Below are positions 24,740 to 29,141 of a stretch of 29,141 nucleotides of DNA, piece by piece. The position numbers and the translations under genes were made by a program. The notes beneath the pieces were generated by a model that did no database searches, was not told where the DNA came from, and saw nothing but the letters and a program-made list of their open reading frames with translations. Positions within the stretch are counted from its first letter, which is position 1, and each line of letters opens with the position of its first letter. The stretch spans positions 1 to 29,141 of the forward strand of contig CABMGC010000048.1 in the NCBI GenBank assembly GCA_902385515.1. The letters are read 5' to 3'. The stretch is from an uncultured archaeon. GTDB taxonomy: Archaea; Micrarchaeota; Micrarchaeia; Micrarchaeales; CABMGC01.

Positions 24740-24812
24740 GCGCCAGTAGCCTACCCTGGTAGGGCGTCAGCTTCCCAAGCTGAAAGCCCGGGTTCAAATC
24801 CCGGCTGGCGCA
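24740..24812 (+). tRNA. tRNA-Gly (anticodon CCC)
   Basis: A 73-nt cloverleaf: acceptor GCGCCAG/CTGGCGC, D arm GCCTACCCTGGTAGGGC, anticodon stem TCAGC/GCTGA with loop TTCCCAA (anticodon CCC), T arm CCGGG-TTCAAAT-CCCGG, discriminator A. There is no intron and no encoded CCA. It starts 25 bases after the PAC2 stop. Confidence 0.95.
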
Positions 24813-24851
24813 ATTATATACTTGCGGAAATTAACTGTTTGTGGGGATGCG

Positions 24852-25526
24852 ATGCAGAAAACCAGCAGACTGGAGACGGAAAGCCCCAGAATAAGATTGG
24901 TGACACTTGACTGGAGCGGCACTGTGAGCGATGACAGAAATCCTGTGTGGATGGCCAACATGGCTGTCCTGCGCGACCACCAAAAGCCAGTCCTGTCGTT
25001 TGAAGAATGGCTTCCCAACACGTTCATAAATCCCATGGAGTTCTATAGGAGCAGGGGAATATCCGGCAGCGACGACGAGCTCTTCCGTAAGTACAAGAGG
25101 GCGTACGACAGCATAGAAGGGAACGCGCCGAAGGCGTATGCCGATGCAAAAGAGGTGCTCAAGTTTATGGCGGAATTTGTGCCGCTTATCGTAATCAGCA
25201 GTCATCCTGAGGACCATCTCCTTAAGGAGGCGTCCGGGTACGGTATGTCGAACCACATAAAAGAATTCAAAGGGGGCGTAAGGAACAAGGCCGCGACCAT
25301 AGCCGGCGTCTGTGCCAATTTCAAAATCAAACCGCAAAACGCCATTTACGTGGGGGACATGACCTTCGACATACTGGCAGGCAAGGAAGCGGGCGTGTGG
25401 TCCGTAGCGATAACCACCGGTTACCATCAGGAGGACAAACTGAGTACCGCAGAGCCGGATCTGTTGGTGAACAGCCTCGCAGAGCTTGGCGGCCGCCTTC
25501 TTCCGCTATTGAGGAAGCAGGCATAA
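24852..25526 (+). CDS. HAD-superfamily hydrolase (phosphatase-like)
   Basis: The 224-residue enzyme has the four HAD motifs: I, LDWSGTVSDD with nucleophile Asp20 (second position Ser22 instead of Asp); II, IVISSHPED; III, Lys in FKGGVRNKAA; IV, YVGDMTFDILAGKEAG. A helical C1 cap lies between motifs I and II (about 35-105). The layout is that of phosphoglycolate-phosphatase-like or beta-phosphoglucomutase-like members. The DWSGT motif recalls phosphonoacetaldehyde hydrolase (DWAGT), where the second acid is also missing, so the reaction may not be a plain phosphomonoester hydrolysis. ATG 24852 is used; the longer TTG start at 24822 begins ten bases after the tRNA-Gly end. It is convergent with the thymidylate synthase gene (1 bp between stops). 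Confidence 0.82.
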   Translation: MQKTSRLETESPRIRLVTLDWSGTVSDDRNPVWMANMAVLRDHQKPVLSFEEWLPNTFINPMEFYRSRGISGSDDELFRKYKRAYDSIEGNAPKAYADAKEVLKFMAEFVPLIVISSHPEDHLLKEASGYGMSNHIKEFKGGVRNKAATIAGVCANFKIKPQNAIYVGDMTFDILAGKEAGVWSVAITTGYHQEDKLSTAEPDLLVNSLAELGGRLLPLLRKQA

Positions 25527-25527
25527 A

Positions 25528-27066
25528 TCAGTCTTGCTTCTTCACGCCGCTCATGTCGCCGGCGTCCTGCACGAACTTCCTTCCCTGGTCGAACAGGCAC
25601 CTCGCCCTCTGCACCTCCTTGCCCACGTACATCGCGTGGTAAGGGTCTGAGATGAGGTTTTCGTTTGCCAGGCGCTTAAGTAGGCGCTCGGGATCCTTGT
25701 CTTTGAACACGTACTTGGACTCCCTCGAGTCGTTTCTCATGTGCTTTACCACTATCTCTCCGGTATCCGCGTCGACGTTTATGAGGAAGTACCCCCTCTT
25801 GTCCTGGACGACGTTTACGGACCTGTTCGCGTAATGGCCCTCGACGATCTTCTCCGCTTCCTGCCAGTTGTTCTTGTAGATGTGGGCGCTGATCGAAAGG
25901 ATCACCATGCTGCCCAGCGGGATTTCGGTGTTCTTCGAGACCCTTCGCTGAAGCTCGCGCAGAGCGTAAGCGTTGAGAAGCCATCCGCCGTATATGTCAT
26001 GGCTCCGGAACGTCGCGGTCTGGTGGAGCCTGCCCTCCTTGACGCTCCACACCGCCTCTATGAAGCAGGGAGGGTTCTCGGAGTAGATATCCTTCTCCCG
26101 ATTCCAGGTCACGGCGATGGCGCGCCTCGTGAGCGGGTCCTTCCTGAGCTTCTCCTCGATTACGTCTATCTGGTTTATCATGCCCCGCGGCAGCGAGCAC
26201 GCAAACGGCCTGCTGCCGTGCAAGTATTCGGTGCTCGGCGGCTTCATGGCAAAGAGCCTGTTGCCATAAGTGTAGTCGACGTTGGCAGGCTTCTCCGCGG
26301 AGAAAAACTTGTCTATGTAGGTCTGCTTGTCCATCATCCCGCCTTCCTCGACGGGCAGCCACGAAGGGAGCGCCTCCTCGTCACCCTCTATGACAGAGAC
26401 AAGGTCAAGCACCTCCTTAGACTGTATCTTGTAGTCTGTTCCCTTGATCTCGCCGAACTTAAGCACGGTGTCAAGCGCCTTGACCCACGTCTCGGATATG
26501 CAGCTCCCGCTTATCCTGAACGCCATGTCGCCGGTGTCAAGCCCCTCCACAGGCTTCTCCTCCTCCACTATGTATTTGGGCTCGGCGAACGCCGTCCTGC
26601 TCTCCTCTGCATTCAGCCTGACGACCAGCTCCTGAAGCTTTGCCATGTCCTGGCAGTGCCTGAGGTCGTGCACGGTGACATTCCTTCTAAAGAGCTCCAC
26701 GTTGTCCTTGCCTATCGCCCCGTGCACGAAGGCGTTGGTGCTCCTTATCCTGTTGTCTTCGTCAATTCCCTTCTCCATCAGGCACGTTAGGACGTCCCCC
26801 GTCTTCATCATGTCCGCTCCGAAGAGGATTATGTGTCTTGTGTAGGGATTTGCAAGGATGTTCCTGATCATGTAGCTGACGCCGTCGGCAGTGTACAGGT
26901 TGCCGACCACCGAGTAGGATGCCTTGTCCACGCGTTCGGTGACAGAATCCTTCCGGGACCACAAGGTCACTATTGACACGGGGTTGCGCTCGTCACCTAT
27001 CGCCAGCTGCTCGGCAAAAAACAGGGGCCAGTGCCTCGTTCCATCCTGTTTTTGGCCATCCGTCAT
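25528..27066 (-). CDS. thyA: Thymidylate synthase with extra N- and C-terminal domains
   Basis: This ThyA-type thymidylate synthase makes dTMP from dUMP and a methylene-pterin. Catalytic features lie in the middle: RR at 314-315, Cys334 in NPPCFIEAVW, ATFRSHDIYGGWLLNAYAL (352-369, dUMP contacts Arg354, Asp357, Asn365) and SAHIYKNN (393-400). The first 200 residues form another domain (PVSIVTLWSRKDSVTERVDK, then LFGADMMKTGDVL) reminiscent of tetrahydromethanopterin S-methyltransferase subunit A/DUF4346-type proteins. The last 90 residues (YFLINVDADTGEIVVKHMRN, then HAMYVGKEVQRA) resemble the other DUF4346 half. At 512 residues it is twice the classical size, an architecture I recall from other archaea. 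A minus-strand TATA-like AATAATAAT (27092-27100) predicts a leaderless mRNA. Confidence 0.87.
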   Translation of the reverse strand: MTDGQKQDGTRHWPLFFAEQLAIGDERNPVSIVTLWSRKDSVTERVDKASYSVVGNLYTADGVSYMIRNILANPYTRHIILFGADMMKTGDVLTCLMEKGIDEDNRIRSTNAFVHGAIGKDNVELFRRNVTVHDLRHCQDMAKLQELVVRLNAEESRTAFAEPKYIVEEEKPVEGLDTGDMAFRISGSCISETWVKALDTVLKFGEIKGTDYKIQSKEVLDLVSVIEGDEEALPSWLPVEEGGMMDKQTYIDKFFSAEKPANVDYTYGNRLFAMKPPSTEYLHGSRPFACSLPRGMINQIDVIEEKLRKDPLTRRAIAVTWNREKDIYSENPPCFIEAVWSVKEGRLHQTATFRSHDIYGGWLLNAYALRELQRRVSKNTEIPLGSMVILSISAHIYKNNWQEAEKIVEGHYANRSVNVVQDKRGYFLINVDADTGEIVVKHMRNDSRESKYVFKDKDPERLLKRLANENLISDPYHAMYVGKEVQRARCLFDQGRKFVQDAGDMSGVKKQD

Positions 27067-27091
27067 TCAATCACTAGTAATCGGCGCCCAA

Positions 27092-27100
27092 AATTATTAT
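27092..27100 (-). promoter_or_regulatory. TATA-like box for the thymidylate synthase gene
   Basis: On the minus strand AATAATAAT lies 26 bases ahead of about 27070, four bases before the ATG at 27066, so the mRNA is probably leaderless. Confidence 0.5.
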
Positions 27101-27134
27101 TTCATGCGATGCGGTTTGGTTACCTGCCTGCCAG

Positions 27135-27800
27135 TCAGAGCGCCGTCAGGATAAGGATGCACATGAGAAAGCCCGCAAGCGAGCAGAAGAAATTGGAGGT
27201 GTGCTTGTTCCCGTATCCCTTTTCTTCGTAGTAGCCGAACACAGAGTCGATTATATTGCCGAAGAAGCCCGAGAACACGACCGCGATGACGTACGCAACT
27301 GGCACGCCGAGCGCGAAGGCGCTTGCTCCGATTATTGACGAACCGACCAGGCTGGCAAGGAGCCCGACGGAGGTCACCCCTCCGGACGCGCCCTTCTTGG
27401 CCTTCTTAAAAGTCAGAAGGATCGTGGGTTCGCCATCCAGGACGCCTATCTCGCTGGCGAACTTGTCCGCCATTACCGCGCACACGCTAGCTATGTAGGC
27501 CAGAGCCAGCACGGCCGGCGGCAGGAAGGCGGTGCCGAGGCTTACCCAATAGAGGCCCGCCGCCATCACCGGCACGGCGCCGTTGGCAAGGACGTTCTGC
27601 CAGCCCCTTGCTCGGTCGTACACGCCCAGCCCCTGCTTCTTTATCCTGCCAAAGCTGGTTATCACCGCCGACAGGGCTAGGAAGAGCACAAGGTCGGACA
27701 GGAACAGGAGCCTATGCCCATCGCCCAGCGTAAAGACGAGCGCGCCAGTCAGGAGCGCCAGCAGTATTCCCTTTTTGTTGAGAGTTAGGAACTTCGTCAT
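27135..27800 (-). CDS. DUF92 family integral membrane protein
   Basis: The 221-residue protein has about six hydrophobic segments and the DUF92 signature: LAYIASVCAVMADKFASEIG (about 105-124), followed by the polar loop LTFKKAKKGASGGVTSVGLL, SGFFGNIIDSVFGYYEEKGYGNKHTSNFFCSLAG, and a last membrane helix. Conserved Asp and Lys residues of the DKFASEIG and TFKKAKKGASGG blocks face the active side. In plants and cyanobacteria the family includes phytyl-phosphate kinase (VTE6), so a polyprenol or prenyl-phosphate kinase in lipid recycling is a reasonable guess, untested in archaea. ATG 27800 is preferred; a TTG at 27830 overlaps the TATA-like sequence (27822-27832, minus) and adds a soluble stretch. 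Confidence 0.8.
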   Translation of the reverse strand: MTKFLTLNKKGILLALLTGALVFTLGDGHRLLFLSDLVLFLALSAVITSFGRIKKQGLGVYDRARGWQNVLANGAVPVMAAGLYWVSLGTAFLPPAVLALAYIASVCAVMADKFASEIGVLDGEPTILLTFKKAKKGASGGVTSVGLLASLVGSSIIGASAFALGVPVAYVIAVVFSGFFGNIIDSVFGYYEEKGYGNKHTSNFFCSLAGFLMCILILTAL

Positions 27801-27839
27801 GGACTTCCATCGGTTTGAAACTTTTATCAAGCAGAAAAC

Positions 27840-27847
27840 TTTTTAAA
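27840..27847 (+). promoter_or_regulatory. TATA-like box for the structured small-RNA/micropeptide locus
   Basis: TTTTTAAA preceded by CAGAAAAC (BRE-like) predicts initiation at about 27868-27871, exactly where the first strong RNA stem begins. Confidence 0.55.
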
Positions 27848-27869
27848 TCTAAGGAACCAAGTATCTATT

Positions 27870-27948
27870 AGGTTCTCGTACGAAGTCCGAAAGGAAATCG
27901 TATGAAACTGGTCGCCTTGCCAGCACACTTTGGTGTGCTGGCCTTTTT
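27870..27948 (+). ncRNA. Candidate structured small RNA ending in an intrinsic-terminator-like hairpin
   Basis: From the predicted start the RNA folds into two hairpins. The first pairs TCGTACGA (27876-27883) with TCGTATGA (27898-27905), eight pairs with one G.U, extended by GTT/AAC with a bulged C. Its top is TCC-GAAA-GGA (27886-27895), a GNRA tetraloop above an AG/AA internal loop. The second pairs GCCAGCACAC (27919-27928) with GTGTGCTGGC (27933-27942), ten perfect pairs with loop TTTG, followed by CTTTTT. This is the shape of an intrinsic terminator. An additional pair, GAACC (27854-27858) with GGTTC (27871-27875), is possible if transcription starts upstream. No C/D or H/ACA boxes are seen. 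It competes with the peptide reading frame described separately. Confidence 0.55.
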
Positions 27949-27985
27949 CTCAGTCATTTTCTTACTTGATATGGCGTTTAAGTAA
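27902..27985 (+). CDS. Candidate 27-aa hydrophobic micropeptide
   Basis: ATG 27902 to TAA 27983-27985 encodes 27 residues: MKLVALPAHFG, then a hydrophobic run VLAFFSVIFLLDMAF, and a terminal Lys. This looks like a single membrane helix with basic ends. AAGGA (27891-27895) is six bases ahead of the ATG and could act as a ribosome-binding site; both the site and the start codon lie in the 3' strand of the first hairpin, so translation would depend on unfolding it. The second hairpin falls inside the reading frame. The frame may be accidental, given the T-rich sequence. Confidence 0.35.
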   Translation: MKLVALPAHFGVLAFFSVIFLLDMAFK

Positions 27986-28086
27986 TTTAAACCTTCTAGG
28001 ACATTCCAAACATTTAACTTTCTTACCGTGCATAATTAACCGTTAGAACCGCTGCCCATTCTGTACACTTTTTATGACGTGAACCC
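27986..28086. other. AT-rich gap before radA
   Basis: About 100 bases without a gene. CATAATTAA (28030-28038) is the best-placed TATA-like sequence for radA, giving a leader near 26 nt; TTTAAGTAATTTAAA (27977-27991) is another. GTGA (28079-28082) precedes the radA ATG as a ribosome-binding site. Confidence 0.4.
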
Positions 28087-29037
28087 ATGGCAAAAGAAAA
28101 AGCCGTAAAGGAGCTTGAGGACCTTCCTGGAATAGGTCCCACCACGGCCGAGAAGCTGCGGGCCGCGGGCTACGACAACATCGAGAAGGTGGCCGCGTCA
28201 TCCCCGTACGAGTTGTCCGAGCTGCTCGGGATCAGCGCCGAGAACGCCAAGAAGGCCATAGAGGCGGCAAGGCAGGCCACGAACATAGAAGTGGAGACGG
28301 GCCTTTCAAATCTCGAGAAGAGGAAGGCGATAGGAAGGATATCGACGGGCGCATCTGGCCTTGACGAGCTCTTGGGCGGCGGCGTCGAGACCAACGGGAT
28401 AACCGAGGTCTACGGCAGATTCGCCTGTGGCAAGACCCAGCTCGGCTTCCAGCTCGCGGTGAACGTCCAGCTTCCGGTGAGCAAGGGCGGGATGGACGGG
28501 GCAGTGCTGTTCATAGACACGGAAGGGACTTTCAGGCCCGAGAGGATTGAGACCATTGCCAAGGCGGCGGGCCTGGACCCTGTAAAGGTGCTGGAGAACA
28601 TATTCGTCTCCAGGGTCACCACCACTGACCAGCAGATACTTACCGCCGAGAGGGCGGACAAGCTGGTCAGGGAGAAGAACATAAAACTCATAATCGTCGA
28701 CTCGCTGATGTCGCTGTTTCGGGCGGAGTTCATGGGGAGGGGCGCTCTCAACGAGAGGCAGCAGAAGCTCAACCAGCACATCCACAAGCTCCAGAAGCTG
28801 GCTGACGACAACAACCTCGCAGTCTACATAACCAACCAGGTCATGGACAACCCGGGCATACTATTCGGGGACCCGACCCAGCCGGTGGGGGGCAACATAG
28901 TCGCGCACGCGGCCACGACCCGGCTCTACGTAAGGAAGAGCAAGGAGGACAAGAGGATACTTAGGCTCGTGGACTCGCCGAACATGCCGGAAGGAGAGAC
29001 GGTGATAAAGATCACCCCCAATGGGATAAGGGACTGA
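28087..29037 (+). CDS. radA: DNA repair and recombination protein RadA
   Basis: RadA is the archaeal RecA/Rad51 recombinase that forms filaments on single-stranded DNA and catalyses strand exchange. The 316 residues open with the helix-hairpin-helix domain (LEDLPGIGPTTAEKLRAAGY, 10-29, and SELLGISAENA). The linker contains ISTGASGLDELLGGGVET (86-102), a core start shared by RadA. Walker A is GRFACGKTQ (110-118), where family members usually have GEFGSGKTQ, and Walker B is LIIVDS (201-206). The L1/L2 DNA-binding loops (RAEFMGRGALNERQQKLNQH, 212-231; NPGILFGDPTQPVGGNIVAH) and the PEGETVIKITPNGIRD end are standard. It is followed after six bases by dphB. Confidence 0.95.
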   Translation: MAKEKAVKELEDLPGIGPTTAEKLRAAGYDNIEKVAASSPYELSELLGISAENAKKAIEAARQATNIEVETGLSNLEKRKAIGRISTGASGLDELLGGGVETNGITEVYGRFACGKTQLGFQLAVNVQLPVSKGGMDGAVLFIDTEGTFRPERIETIAKAAGLDPVKVLENIFVSRVTTTDQQILTAERADKLVREKNIKLIIVDSLMSLFRAEFMGRGALNERQQKLNQHIHKLQKLADDNNLAVYITNQVMDNPGILFGDPTQPVGGNIVAHAATTRLYVRKSKEDKRILRLVDSPNMPEGETVIKITPNGIRD

Positions 29038-29043
29038 GACGGC

Positions 29044-29141
29044 ATGCTATTCCTCATCGGGCTCGGGCTGGATTCGCAGGACATTTCGGTAAGGGCCCTG
29101 CACGCCGCAAGGGCAGCCGACGAACTAATGATAGAGCCGTA
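29044..29141 (+). CDS. dphB: Diphthine synthase (partial, 5' end)
   Basis: Diphthine synthase is the SAM-dependent methyltransferase that modifies a histidine-derived residue of elongation factor 2. Only 32 codons are inside the window: MLFLIGLGLDSQDISVRALH followed by AARAADELMIEP. This matches the N-terminal strand and glycine loop of the family (typically 'MLyfiGLGLyde.DITlkgle.ik.aD.vyaE'). The ATG is six bases after the radA stop, so the two are likely co-transcribed. The frame is open at the window edge. Confidence 0.85.
   Translation, partial: MLFLIGLGLDSQDISVRALHAARAADELMIEP

Noticed and set aside
27870..27948. C/D or H/ACA box guide RNA interpretation of the structured locus
   Set aside because: No RTGATGA/CTGA box pair and no ACA at a suitable distance from a K-turn were found.

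Overview
The window is chromosomal DNA from an archaeon. It has archaeal RNase P proteins (Rpp30, Pop5), an archaeal CPSF2-type beta-CASP nuclease, prefoldin beta, Mre11, Lhr, TFE, GINS, eL42, aIF2alpha, RadA, a DphB start, and an initiator tRNA interrupted by a bulge-helix-bulge intron. Genes are tightly packed with ATGA/TAATG overlaps, and many TATA-like boxes lie about 26 nt before the start codon, suggesting mostly leaderless or very short-leader transcripts. A bacterial-type gyrBA pair, ADP-forming acyl-CoA synthetase as a probable ATP source, and several compact or reduced clusters fit a DPANN-like lineage (Micrarchaeota or a relative would be my guess), but nothing here fixes the taxon. 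No CRISPR array, insertion sequence, integrase or rRNA was seen.

Layout. 1-975: the end of an unidentified gene, then rpp30 and pop5. 1064-2622: an OB-fold protein convergent with the CPSF2-like nuclease. 2676-5595: a membrane-anchored winged-helix protein, the beta and alpha subunits of ADP-forming acyl-CoA synthetase, and a 58-aa unknown. 8471-5633 (minus): an unknown small protein, prefoldin beta, a DHH phosphoesterase and Mre11. 8559-13447: a winged-helix protein, a heavily sequon-rich surface protein and an Lhr helicase as one tight unit, convergent with a GT2 glycosyltransferase. 14840-15220: a YunG-like protein. 19602-15230 (minus): gyrB-gyrA. 19764-21083: a COG2403-type P-loop protein. 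21099-24812: tRNA-Lys, TFE, intron-bearing initiator tRNA, then GINS, eL42, aIF2alpha and PAC2, ending with tRNA-Gly. 24852-27800: a HAD phosphatase and, on the minus strand, a multidomain thymidylate synthase and a DUF92 membrane protein. 27840-29141: a structured small-RNA or micropeptide locus, radA and the start of dphB.

Functional themes are information processing (replication, recombination, supercoiling, transcription initiation, RNA processing, translation) and proteostasis (prefoldin, PAC2), with one energy module. The least explained parts are the structured locus at 27840-27985, the nested inverted repeats at 22281-22395, the folded TFE leader together with its histone-H1-like N-terminal tail, and several small unknown genes in otherwise conserved operons.
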